Assembly (NCBI GenBank): GCA_049323755.1 | Contig: JBMOPE010000006.1 | Location: forward strand, 1 to 64,000 | Reading direction: 5' to 3' | DNA length: 64,000 nt | Source of the DNA: BRHc4a sp049323755 | Lineage (GTDB): Bacteria; Bacillota; Desulfotomaculia; Desulfotomaculales; Desulfocucumaceae | Part shown: positions 1-7,877 of the stretch, piece after piece | Position numbering within the stretch: position 1 is the first letter of the stretch | How the letters are laid out: each line of letters begins with the position of its first letter | The notes under the pieces: model-generated | Databases searched by the model: none | What the model saw: only the letters and a program-made list of their open reading frames with translations | What the model was told of the DNA's origin: nothing | Made by a program: the position numbers and the translations under genes

Positions 1-132
1 AGAAAAATATCTGTTGCAGCAGAAATATCACTGTCATTTCTGGCATATAACCTAAAACGGGTAATGAGCATCCTTGGAAATGAAGAGATAATGAGAAGAC
101 TGAGAGAAAAAAGGAAAACGATACTAGTCTAA
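1..132 (+). CDS. IS1182-type transposase, C-terminal fragment (cut by window edge)
   Basis: Frame 1 is open from the first base to a TAA at 130-132 and encodes 43 residues. The segment LSFLAYNLKRVMSILG (residues 11-26) resembles the conserved last helix of DDE transposases of the IS1182/DUF772 group, which usually end shortly after a phenylalanine-leucine-alanine-tyrosine-asparagine motif. The rest of the gene lies outside the window, so I cannot tell whether it is intact. No clear terminal inverted repeat was found within 60 bases of the stop. The family assignment rests on one motif. Confidence 0.6.
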   Translation, partial: RKISVAAEISLSFLAYNLKRVMSILGNEEIMRRLREKRKTILV

Positions 133-220
133 GGTACCGTTTTCCCGTTTTTTTGATAGAAATAAAAGCTTATTTTTAGTGGACGATGGGGCTAGTGCAA
201 AAGTATTATTCACACAGTCT

Positions 221-285
221 GACGGTTCTTTTGTCTTATAGTCAAAAACCAAAATCTCATTTTTAAAATAGACACTAGAACCGTC
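221..285. repeat. inverted-repeat pair with GACGGTTC/GAACCGTC arms
   Basis: GACGGTTC at 221-228 faces GAACCGTC at 278-285, and both copies are followed by a TTGTC-type tail. The same core, AACCGTCCCC, recurs at 44061-44070 inside another hairpin. This looks like a dispersed REP-like palindrome rather than part of a gene. Confidence 0.5.
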
Positions 286-434
286 CCCTTGTCTTTTCTA
301 AAAAACCAAAACCCTAAATCCTTATGAGACAGGGCTTGTACCCTTAAAGGCAAGAAGGGAACGTTGTTGACAAATTCAACCTTGGAAAGGTCCATACAGC
401 TCCCCCGTAGTGTTAAACGTTCAGGAAGCGTAAA

Positions 435-456
435 AGCCGCTCATTAACGAGCGGCT
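435..456 (-). terminator. Rho-independent terminator downstream of rng
   Basis: An 8-bp perfect stem, AGCCGCTC (435-442) with GAGCGGCT (449-456), encloses a 6-base loop. On the minus strand it is followed by TTTTA. It lies about 170 bases past the rng stop, beyond the structured element at 492-622, and could end that transcript. Confidence 0.7.
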
Positions 457-491
457 CTGCTTACTTTAGGGCTTAAATAGGGCTGTAATCC

Positions 492-622
492 GGCCCCGAA
501 CGGGCCTCTTGGCTGGCCAAATGCCCGCCTGCAAGGCGCACCGGAGGCTTCAAGCGGAGGCGTAATGGAATTACGTTGGAGCGCCGAAGCTGAGGAGCAA
601 CGCCGCAGGAGGGGATTTGGCC
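492..622 (-). ncRNA. highly structured intergenic element in the 3' region of rng (candidate RNA or palindromic repeat)
   Basis: Nested perfect stems are visible. GGCCAAAT (515-522) pairs with ATTTGGCC (615-622), CCTGC (528-532) with GCAGG (605-609), GGCG (535-538) with CGCC (601-604) and GCTTC (547-551) with GAAGC (586-590). CGTAAT (561-566) pairs with ATTACG (570-575) around a GGA loop. A separate GGCCC/GGGCC hairpin sits at 492-506. In relatives rng is normally followed by rplU, but no rplU is present here. The element could be a 3' UTR structure, a leader stranded by rearrangement, or a member of a palindromic repeat family. The strand is assumed from rng transcription. Confidence 0.45.
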
Positions 623-629
623 GACAAAA

Positions 630-2315
630 CTACTTTACTAGGCGGGCTTTGGCATATGTGCGGTATACCTTATGCACCTCCACCGGCACCGTCTCTCCCA
701 CCAAAGTCCCTGCTCCCTCTATATCCAGTATAAACCCGTCTATTCTGGCTATACCATCATTTACGTTGGTAACATGTGGCTCCTCCACCCTTACTTCCAG
801 TACCTGGCCCTGTCTTACCGGGAGGGTGTTGGCCAGTATTTCGGCCTGGTTGTAGAGGGGGCGGACATCCACCGACTCTATGTGCTGGCCCTGGGAGCCT
901 CTAATGTACAGGCTTTTTGAGGTTCTCTGCTCCAGCTCTCTCAGTGTTGCCCCCCCGCTGCCTATGAGCCTTGCGGCCACCAGCGGGTTGGCCTCCACCA
1001 GTATGGTGTCGGCGGCAGTCTGCCGGGCAAGCTGGCAGATGTAATTTTTGAAGTGTATGCCCACGGTTTCCTCGGAAAGCACCTTTCCCCTTCCCTCGCA
1101 GTAGGGGCACGGCCTCTGCATTACCTCGCTGAGGCTGGGCCTTACTTTCTTTCTGGTCATCTCCACCAGGCCAAGCTGGGTAATCCCCAGTATATTGGTC
1201 TTTGTTTTGTCCTTTTTTATTTCCTCCTCCAGAAGCTGCAGCACCTGCTGACGGTGCTCCTCCATATGCATGTCGATAAAGTCAACTATAATTATCCCGC
1301 CTAAGTTTCTAAGCCTGAGCTGGCGGGCGATTTCCACCGCGGCGTCCAGGTTGGTGCGGAGCACTGTGTCCTCAAGGTTTGTGGTGCCCACAAACTTTCC
1401 TGTGTTGACATCTATTGCGGTCAGGGCCTCGGCCTGGTCAATAACTATATACCCCCCGCACTTAAGCCAGACCTTCCTTTTCAGGGCTTTTTCCAGCTCC
1501 TGCTCTATTCCCAGGTCCCTGAATATGTTTTCTCTTTCATCCAGGTAAACCTTGAATTTGAGCCTGGGACCTATTATATCCAGGAGGTCCAGCATCTTTT
1601 CATACTCATAGCGGGAGTCTATGGTCAGGCGGTCAACATCTACGGTAAAAATGTCCCTCATTATCCTCTGTATAAGTTCCAGGTCCCGGTGAAGAAGGTT
1701 GGGAACGGGCCCGTGGGAAGCCCGGTGCTGTATTTTCTTCCATAGCCTTGACAGTATGGCCACATCCTGGCTGAGCTCCTCCTCGTCAACTCCCTCCGCC
1801 ACTGTCCTTACAATTACCCCCATGCTTTCCGGCTTTACCCTGGCAGCCAGATCCTTCAGCCGCTCCCGCTCCTTCTCGTTTTCAATCCTGCGGGATATGC
1901 CTATATAGTCCATGGTGGGCATTATAACAAGGTATCTGCCCGGAAGGGTGATATGAGTGGTTACTCTGGGGCCCTTGGTGCCTATAGGCTCCTTTACTAT
2001 CTGTACAATAAGCTCCTGCCCCTGCTTTAAAATATCGCAAATATTTGTTCCCAGCGCCGAGCCGTGCCCCTGTCCGTCCGGGGACCTTGCCGGCAACGCG
2101 TCCTCAACATACAGAAAGGCATTTTTATCAAGGCCGATATCAACAAAGGCCGCCTGCATGCCGGGAAGAACATTTTCTACCCGGCCCTTAAATATATTAC
2201 CTACCAGCCTCTGGGTAACCGACCGCTCTATATACAGCTCAACCGGGGTTTTATCTTCAAGCACTGCAACCCTGGTTTCCTCTTCACTTACATTAATAAC
2301 AATTTCTCTAAGCAT
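630..2315 (-). CDS. rng: ribonuclease E/G family endoribonuclease
   Basis: 561 residues, the length of clostridial RNase E/G proteins, which cleave single-stranded RNA in rRNA processing and mRNA decay. An S1 RNA-binding domain lies at about 37-120. The catalytic DNase I-like domain carries the two metal-binding aspartates D302 (in IDVNTGKFVG) and D345 (in IIIVDFIDM). The zinc-link CPYC lies at 403-406. The last ~70 residues (about 490-561) look like a TRAM domain, as in other Firmicute members. The ATG start has GGATGG upstream. It follows the TIGR03936-type gene by 11 bases, so both are probably co-transcribed. The usual downstream partner rplU is missing and replaced by repeats and a transposase tail. 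Confidence 0.93.
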   Translation of the reverse strand: MLREIVINVSEEETRVAVLEDKTPVELYIERSVTQRLVGNIFKGRVENVLPGMQAAFVDIGLDKNAFLYVEDALPARSPDGQGHGSALGTNICDILKQGQELIVQIVKEPIGTKGPRVTTHITLPGRYLVIMPTMDYIGISRRIENEKERERLKDLAARVKPESMGVIVRTVAEGVDEEELSQDVAILSRLWKKIQHRASHGPVPNLLHRDLELIQRIMRDIFTVDVDRLTIDSRYEYEKMLDLLDIIGPRLKFKVYLDERENIFRDLGIEQELEKALKRKVWLKCGGYIVIDQAEALTAIDVNTGKFVGTTNLEDTVLRTNLDAAVEIARQLRLRNLGGIIIVDFIDMHMEEHRQQVLQLLEEEIKKDKTKTNILGITQLGLVEMTRKKVRPSLSEVMQRPCPYCEGRGKVLSEETVGIHFKNYICQLARQTAADTILVEANPLVAARLIGSGGATLRELEQRTSKSLYIRGSQGQHIESVDVRPLYNQAEILANTLPVRQGQVLEVRVEEPHVTNVNDGIARIDGFILDIEGAGTLVGETVPVEVHKVYRTYAKARLVK

Positions 2316-2326
2316 ACAAAACCATC

Positions 2327-3013
2327 CTAAAACAATTCTTTTCCCCCGCGACCGGTAATTCCGGTGCGTGTTATATCAATATGACAGTCTTTTTTAAGTG
2401 CCCCGCAGCCGGCTATTGCCTCTATTACCTCCTGGGGGCGAACATTTAAGCTGCTTCCGGTCATAATCTCCATTTCCAGCACAATGACACCGCTCCCGTC
2501 ATTCCTGGCCGAAAGCATGAGTATGCCCGGGCGGATATCAAAGGGAACACTTCCGCCCTCTTTTTTACGGCGGCTTACGATTAATTCCTTTAAATGCATA
2601 ATTTCTTCAATACACTTTTGAAGCTTTTCGAAGTCACCGGTGAGGCTTTCCTCTTCAATGACGGCAAGGCAAGAAGACCTCTCCGACTCAGCCATAAGTG
2701 ATTTCCCGCCGCCTTCCACAGGACGGGCCCCTGTTATCCTTAAGCCGGGAGGCATAACCTTATCCAGTGACGCCACAATATTTTCATCTGGAACAGCCTC
2801 TTCAAGGTCAATATCAACATACTCCTCAAGTCCGGCCATACCCACCGGCAGAGGAAACCCAAAGCTGAACCGGGGGTGAGGGTTAAATCCCTCAGTAAGG
2901 GAAACCGGAAGCCCGGCCCTCCTGACCGCCCGCTCGAATGTTCTTATCATGTCCAGGTGCGATACGAACCTGGCAGTGCCCTCTTTAGAATACCTGATCC
3001 TGTAGCGGGGCAA
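2327..3013 (-). CDS. TIGR03936 / DUF2344 radical-SAM-associated protein
   Basis: About 228 residues beginning MPRYRIRYSKEG, followed by FVSHLDMIRTFERAVRRA and GFNPHPRFSFG, which are hallmarks of the small protein that partners the TIGR03960 radical SAM enzyme. In many bacteria the two are fused or adjacent; the biochemical role is unknown. I prefer the TTG at 3013, because a GGTGGGGG ribosome binding site sits about 8 bases upstream and it gives the family's usual N-terminus. An alternative GTG at 3028 would overlap the upstream gene's end more extensively. Translational coupling with the radical SAM gene is likely. Confidence 0.85.
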   Translation of the reverse strand: MPRYRIRYSKEGTARFVSHLDMIRTFERAVRRAGLPVSLTEGFNPHPRFSFGFPLPVGMAGLEEYVDIDLEEAVPDENIVASLDKVMPPGLRITGARPVEGGGKSLMAESERSSCLAVIEEESLTGDFEKLQKCIEEIMHLKELIVSRRKKEGGSVPFDIRPGILMLSARNDGSGVIVLEMEIMTGSSLNVRPQEVIEAIAGCGALKKDCHIDITRTGITGRGGKELF

Positions 3014-4880
3014 CTTCAACACCCCCACCTATTTCCGGTTTTACCTCCATGCCGGCGCACACCCCGCAGGCGGGGCACCTGCCTCCCCTGCAGTCCGGCG
3101 TTGACCGGGCCTCCATGGCCCTTTTGTGCTCCCTCACAAGAAATCTTCTGTCAAGTCCTGCCTCAATATGGTCCCAGGGCAGCACATCCTCATAGGCAAA
3201 CCTCCGGAAGGCATACCAGCCGGGGTTCACCTCCTCGATGTCAAAGGCCTCGATCCACTTTCCATAATTAAAGCACTCCGACCAGCCATCAAAGCGGCAG
3301 CCCAACCGCCAAGCCTTCTCCAATACCGGACAAAGCCTTCTGTCCCCCCTGGCGAATACCCCCTCCAGGAAACTTACCTCGGGCTCATGCCACTTAAAGG
3401 ATATCCTTTTATCCTTTAACAGTGTTTTAAGATATAACTGCTTTTCCCTTATCTCCTCAAGGGTGTTCTGGGGCTCCCACTGAAAGGGGGTATGGGACTT
3501 GGGCACAAAGGAGGAGGCGCTTACCGTTACCTTCAGTCTTCCCCTTTTTACACCCGCCTCAATGCCCTTTTTCAGCACGCTTTCCGCAAGTGAAGCTATT
3601 CCGTCTAAATCTTCCCTGGTTTCGGTGGGAAGCCCTATCATAAAGTATAGCTTAACCGCCTGCCAGCCCGCAGAAAAAGCGGCGGACACCGCTTCCAGCA
3701 AGTCCTTTTCAGTTACTCCCTTGTTGATTACATCCCTGAGGCGCTGTGTTCCCGCCTCGGGTGCAAAGGTGAGGCTGGACCTCCGGACTCTTTGTATTTC
3801 CCTGGCCAGGTCCACTGAGAAGGCGTCAACTCTTAGAGAGGGAAGGGACACTCCAACCCCCAGGCTGTCCATCCTATCCAGCAGGCCTCGAACCAGGCGG
3901 TTTATTTCAGTATAATCGGCTGAGCTTAAAGATGTAAGGGATATTTCATCATGGCCGGTGCTTTTCACCAATTGCTCCGCCTGCTTAAAGAGTGTCTCAG
4001 GGGTTCTCTCCCGGACTGGCCGGTAGATGGCTCCGGCCTGGCAAAACCTGCACCCCCTGGTGCAGCCCCTCAAAACCTCAAGCATTATCCTGTCATGCAC
4101 AACTCCTGTACTGGGAACAATGGGCTTTTCCGGAAAAGACGCCTGGTCGAAGCCCGAAACCAGCCTTTTTTTAATCTGGCCGGGTATTCCTTCAACTGTG
4201 GGTGAAACCGCTTTAATGGTTCCGTCAGTGTTATAGGTTACCTGGTAAAAGCCAGGCACATAAACTCCCCGGATTTCAGAAAGAGCTTTTAGCAGGCGAA
4301 CTCTTTCCCAGTCCTTTCCTGCCTTGCACACATTTATAATATCATGAAAAAGTTCTTCCCCTTCCCCAATGGCAAAGGCATCGATAAAATCCGCCAAAGG
4401 CTCGGGGTTAAAGGCGCAGGGGCCACCGGCAATTACAACTGGAAATCCCGGCCCACGCTCAGAAGATCTCAGCGGTATCCCTGCAAGGTCCAGCATGTTC
4501 AGTATATTGGTAAAGCTCATTTCATACTGCAGGGTAAAGGCCACTATGTCAAAGCGGCCAAGAGGTGTCCTGGACTCCAGGCTAAGAAGGGGAAGACCCT
4601 GTTCCCTCATCAGCTTTTCCATGTCGGTCCAGGGAGCGAAAGCCCTTTCCATAAGGGCGTCATCCCTGCGGTTAACTGTGTCATAAAGAATCTGCAGGCC
4701 CAGGTGTGACATTCCCACCTCGTATACGTCGGGAAAACAAAAGGCTGCTTTTACTTCTGTCCGATCCCAGTCCTTAAGGACTGAATTCAACTCTCCCCCG
4801 GCATAGCGGGCCGGTTTCTGCACGCGGGGCAAAATCCTGTCCAGCATTATTCCGTAATTCTCTTTATCTGAAGATGACAA
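2985..4880 (-). CDS. TIGR03960 family B12-binding-like radical SAM protein
   Basis: 631 residues. The N-terminal ~190 residues resemble a cobalamin-binding-like fold (KAAFCFPDVYEVGMSHLG; later VIAGGPCAFNPEP). The radical SAM core carries the iron-sulfur motif CTRGCRFCQAG, a CxxxCxxC arrangement at about residues 273-280. The C-terminus has a cysteine pair (CRGGRCPACGVC) that may hold an extra cluster. The TTG start has GGAGGG 6-7 bases upstream. The substrate is unknown for the family, but conserved linkage to rng and the TIGR03936 partner suggests an RNA-related or ribosome-related modification (inference). Confidence 0.9.
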   Translation of the reverse strand: MSSSDKENYGIMLDRILPRVQKPARYAGGELNSVLKDWDRTEVKAAFCFPDVYEVGMSHLGLQILYDTVNRRDDALMERAFAPWTDMEKLMREQGLPLLSLESRTPLGRFDIVAFTLQYEMSFTNILNMLDLAGIPLRSSERGPGFPVVIAGGPCAFNPEPLADFIDAFAIGEGEELFHDIINVCKAGKDWERVRLLKALSEIRGVYVPGFYQVTYNTDGTIKAVSPTVEGIPGQIKKRLVSGFDQASFPEKPIVPSTGVVHDRIMLEVLRGCTRGCRFCQAGAIYRPVRERTPETLFKQAEQLVKSTGHDEISLTSLSSADYTEINRLVRGLLDRMDSLGVGVSLPSLRVDAFSVDLAREIQRVRRSSLTFAPEAGTQRLRDVINKGVTEKDLLEAVSAAFSAGWQAVKLYFMIGLPTETREDLDGIASLAESVLKKGIEAGVKRGRLKVTVSASSFVPKSHTPFQWEPQNTLEEIREKQLYLKTLLKDKRISFKWHEPEVSFLEGVFARGDRRLCPVLEKAWRLGCRFDGWSECFNYGKWIEAFDIEEVNPGWYAFRRFAYEDVLPWDHIEAGLDRRFLVREHKRAMEARSTPDCRGGRCPACGVCAGMEVKPEIGGGVEVAPLQDQVF

Positions 4881-5039
4881 TAACTTCCCTCCAGTTGCCT
4901 GCCACTACGACTCTTTATACGTAAAGCCTGACATGTTATATTTAACAGAATATGCCTGCCTTTTATATTTTCTACAAAACTTTTTAATTTACCTGCGCTT
5001 TTATAAAAGTATTCCATTAACTTCCTTCACTGCTCTGGG

Positions 5040-5801
5040 TCATCCGTATATCTCAATATTCCTGTCCCCCGAAACCTTAATTATGTTAAGGGGTATGTCA
5101 TTTCTCATTATCTTTACCTGTTCCAAAAATCCTTCATCGATCAGCCTGTTCATAGCGATTACCACTTTTTTAAAATAACTGTCCATGTATTCAACCGGTG
5201 CTCGTGTTTTTTCAAGATATGCCTGGGCTGTTTTGATAAATGTCAGATACCTGTAGCGCTCTTCCTGCAAGATAATGAATTTTTTAAGGTCATCAATATC
5301 AACCTCGTAGACTATACCTGACAGCTCAATAACATCGTCTCTTCCGGCGGCCATTTGAAGCTCACGGCTAATTGATCCCTTTACGCCTACAACTATAACT
5401 ATTCTTCCGTCCCTTATTTTAAGCCTGGCCACAATATTTGAGAAATGCCCGTCTCCTGTGGCAAGTATTATAGTTTCAACATCCCTGTTCTCTTCCTTAA
5501 AAACAAACAGGTCCTCAACTATCTTAAAGTCGGTGTACGACTTCTCCTTGCCGCCGATAACTTCGGTCCTGGTGTGAACCACCTCAAAACTTGCCGCTCT
5601 TAATTTGGGCACTTCATTTTTTATATAAGGGTTTTTTTCAAAATCTCCGTATGCCCTTGCCGTGATTATCTGTCCGTAGCGGTGGGCTATGCGAATAAAC
5701 TCCATTGGATCCGGCTGAGCCTGAAACTTATTGTGCATGCTGTAAAAAAGGTTTTCATAGTCAACAAATATTGCTACCTTACCGGTTTCTTTATTTTCCA
5801 A
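5040..5801 (-). CDS. NYN (PIN-like) domain protein
   Basis: 253 residues. The N-terminal ~160 residues form a NYN/LabA-type PIN-like nuclease fold. The expected acidic residues are in place: VAIFVDYENLFY near the start, a central YTDFKIVEDL and ILATGDGHFSNIV. The C-terminal ~80 residues (YRYLTFIKTAQAYLE onward) are helical and may form a small winged-helix-like accessory domain. NYN proteins are predicted metal-dependent ribonucleases; the substrate cannot be told here. The TTG start follows a GGGGTGAAGGG stretch. It is on the same strand as the radical SAM pair, separated by 159 bases, so it may be an independent unit. Confidence 0.82.
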   Translation of the reverse strand: MENKETGKVAIFVDYENLFYSMHNKFQAQPDPMEFIRIAHRYGQIITARAYGDFEKNPYIKNEVPKLRAASFEVVHTRTEVIGGKEKSYTDFKIVEDLFVFKEENRDVETIILATGDGHFSNIVARLKIRDGRIVIVVGVKGSISRELQMAAGRDDVIELSGIVYEVDIDDLKKFIILQEERYRYLTFIKTAQAYLEKTRAPVEYMDSYFKKVVIAMNRLIDEGFLEQVKIMRNDIPLNIIKVSGDRNIEIYG

Positions 5802-5879
5802 CCCTTCACCCCCTTTATTGCCCGGTATTTAAAGTATTGCCCCATTGATTCAAAACAATGCTTTCGGGCAGGCGTGGGG

Positions 5880-6755
5880 TTAATCGGGCTTAATCATACC
5901 TATTCTGTGATTGAATCCCATATCAAATAAACTTTCAATTATTTTGTTTTCAGGGAGAATTCCCTTGAACTCCATTTCTTTTGTATAAACGGCCACAAAA
6001 TGAAATTTCTGGGGAAGAAATAACCTGACAACGTCACCCAGTGTGGCATCCTCCCGGGCAACCAGCCCCACTGCGGGGAGAACCCCGGAGTTAAGCAATT
6101 CCTCCTTTTTTTGCATCATTTGCTTCATGAAGAGGTAAGGTGCGGCTACACTTTCCCTGGTGGCTGCATAGAAAAGAAAAAGGCCTGTTATGAGAATGTC
6201 GAGTCCGGTCCATCCCATGGCAAGCCCTGCGGAGCCGGCCAATATTATTAAAACAGCCCAGATCTGGCCCAGCCCGGCAGCGCGGTATGTAGCATTTTTT
6301 ATCCCTATTTTGCCGGCAAGGTATGCCCTGTACACCCTCCCCCCATCAAGAGGAAGGGCAGGCAGTGTATTAAAGGCAGCTATTATTATATTGCTTTGAA
6401 GAAAGAACGGGCCCAGTGATTCATCCCATATACCGTGGTTTTTAAAGGCCAGCCCGGCCAGAATGAGGAAGAGGTTTCCAAGAGGGCCTGCCGCCGCGAT
6501 ATATATTTCCTTTTTGGGGTCAACAGGCATATATCCGTCCATTCGCGTAACTCCCCCAAAGGGGAGCAGCTCAACATCGGCAACGGGCACACCAAGCTTT
6601 TTAGCAGCCAGTGTATGGGCAAACTCATGCACAAGAACTACTCCAAAGGCAATTAGGCCCTTGTCCATAATACCCGCTACAAAAAACAGGCCCAAAAGGG
6701 CCAAAAAGAAAGGGTTAAGATAAATGTTAACACCCAGTATCCTGCCTATTTTCAA
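5880..6755 (-). CDS. spoIVFB: M50 site-2 protease, SpoIVFB-like
   Basis: 291 residues with several hydrophobic segments. The zinc motif HEFAH is at 43-47 and the third ligand region LPALPLDGGR at 131-140, with D137 as the likely metal ligand. The C-terminal ~80 residues look like a degenerate CBS region. SpoIVFB cleaves pro-sigma-K in the outer forespore membrane during sporulation. The identification rests on the motifs plus position: as in B. subtilis it directly follows a SpoIVFA-like gene downstream of the mre/min cluster. The TTG start has GGGGGG upstream, and 11 bases separate it from the partner's stop. It could alternatively be a general site-2 protease. Confidence 0.85.
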   Translation of the reverse strand: MKIGRILGVNIYLNPFFLALLGLFFVAGIMDKGLIAFGVVLVHEFAHTLAAKKLGVPVADVELLPFGGVTRMDGYMPVDPKKEIYIAAAGPLGNLFLILAGLAFKNHGIWDESLGPFFLQSNIIIAAFNTLPALPLDGGRVYRAYLAGKIGIKNATYRAAGLGQIWAVLIILAGSAGLAMGWTGLDILITGLFLFYAATRESVAAPYLFMKQMMQKKEELLNSGVLPAVGLVAREDATLGDVVRLFLPQKFHFVAVYTKEMEFKGILPENKIIESLFDMGFNHRIGMIKPD

Positions 6756-6766
6756 GGATGTCCCCC

Positions 6767-7582
6767 CTATTTTGCCGATGGTATTTCAAGTCTGCTGAGA
6801 GGGTCGGTTAAAACGCCCTTTTCCCGCAGCTCAAAGTGGAGCCCTCCGCCTTTTATATCTCCGGCTTTAGCAATATCAGCCACAGTTTCACCGGCCTTAA
6901 CGGTCTTTCCCTCAGTTATCATTATATTCCCTAGCCCTGCATAAAGGGTGTATACCCCTTCTCCATGATCAATGAGAATATACTTACCGTACTTTACGTC
7001 ATTGCCTACTTTTTTTACCATTCCGGGCATGGCTGCCTTGACCGGAGTCCCCGGGCTGGCTGCTATGTCAATACCGGGGTGAAACCTGTCCATGTCATCA
7101 ATTGAATCCTGATTCCAACCGTATTCACGAATAACTTTACCGGAAACAGGAATCAGGATTTTAAAGGCTTCAGCCGCTTTACCGGAAGTTACCGCCATCC
7201 CGTCCTGGGGCATATTTGTGTCAAGCTGGCTGTCCACACCTGCCCACTGCAGGCCGTATTTTACAGCCTTCTCCATAGCCGGCCTTACATCCCAGTCGGT
7301 GGTCAGTATATACCTCAGGCCTACCCTCATGCTCTCACCCACCGGGTGCTGAGTTTCCTTGACAACGAAAAGCAGAGCCAGTATGGACAGGACCACAACT
7401 ACCCGGTAAAAAATTCGTCTTCCGGAACTTTCCTGTCCGGGAAGCTGCCCCCATCCATAGCTGGTTTTTTTTCTCCTCGGCCTGTAGTAATCTATCCAGT
7501 CATAATCCTGGGCGTATTTTTTTTCCTGGTAAAACTCATTGATAGACTGTGGCTTGTTTTTACCCTTCTTGTCCCAAAACAA
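6767..7582 (-). CDS. spoIVFA: M23/LytM-domain membrane protein, SpoIVFA-like
   Basis: 271 residues with a cytoplasmic N-terminus rich in charged residues, one membrane span at about 57-75, and an extracytoplasmic LytM domain at about 140-268. The first two zinc ligands are present (HPGID, H168 and D172), but in the usual HxH the first histidine is replaced by G247 and only H249 remains. SpoIVFA in B. subtilis is likewise a regulator of SpoIVFB with a degenerate LytM fold. Loss of the ligand therefore supports a regulatory rather than hydrolytic role (inference). The TTG start is preceded by GGGGGG 7 bases upstream. It forms a two-gene unit with the M50 gene. Confidence 0.8.
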   Translation of the reverse strand: MFWDKKGKNKPQSINEFYQEKKYAQDYDWIDYYRPRRKKTSYGWGQLPGQESSGRRIFYRVVVVLSILALLFVVKETQHPVGESMRVGLRYILTTDWDVRPAMEKAVKYGLQWAGVDSQLDTNMPQDGMAVTSGKAAEAFKILIPVSGKVIREYGWNQDSIDDMDRFHPGIDIAASPGTPVKAAMPGMVKKVGNDVKYGKYILIDHGEGVYTLYAGLGNIMITEGKTVKAGETVADIAKAGDIKGGGLHFELREKGVLTDPLSRLEIPSAK

Positions 7583-7667
7583 TGTAATCCCCCCCGTATT
7601 TCCCTAGTAGGCTATAAAATATATATTTAGCGGGGTGGACAAATATGACAAGCTATAATTAGTATTA

Positions 7668-7862
7668 AGCATTATTCACGGGTCCGGAATTGGGAATTGG
7701 GAATTAGGAATTGGTAAAACAACCTCTAACACCCCAATCCCTAATCCCCAATCCTAATTCCCGATAACATTGCCTTTGGTATCTGTAAAGAAGAAGCCAA
7801 CAATCGAGCGATTTACCGGAGGCTATCCCCAATTCCCAATTCCTAATTCCTGACAATACAGC
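7668..7862. repeat. heptamer-repeat element, copy A
   Basis: The left end AGCATTATTCACGGGTCCGG starts at 7668. Heptamer arrays follow: GGAATTG/GGAATTA units at 7686-7714, inverted CCCCAAT/CCTAATT units at 7732-7763 and a second inverted array at 7827-7850. Between the last two arrays (about 7767-7826) lies a segment also found at 56533-56592. The element fills the gap between the SpoIVFA-like gene and the end of the FRG gene. Confidence 0.7.
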
Positions 7863-7877
7863 ATTACCCGTAAGCAG

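Larger units (their letters stand above)
133..491. other. intergenic region with no supported gene
   Basis: Between the transposase tail and the structured element behind rng I see no reading frame with a convincing start and ribosome binding site. The stretch is AT-rich. It holds a short inverted-repeat pair (221-285) and a terminator hairpin (435-456). Confidence 0.6.

Noticed and set aside
210..395. 61-codon open frame on the minus strand
   Set aside because: It covers the GACGGTTC/GAACCGTC repeat pair, has no family resemblance and no good ribosome binding site; the frame is probably accidental.
565..855. 96-codon open frame on the plus strand behind rng
   Set aside because: It starts inside the structured element and then runs antisense to rng; its arginine/glutamate-rich start simply reflects GC-rich palindromes.
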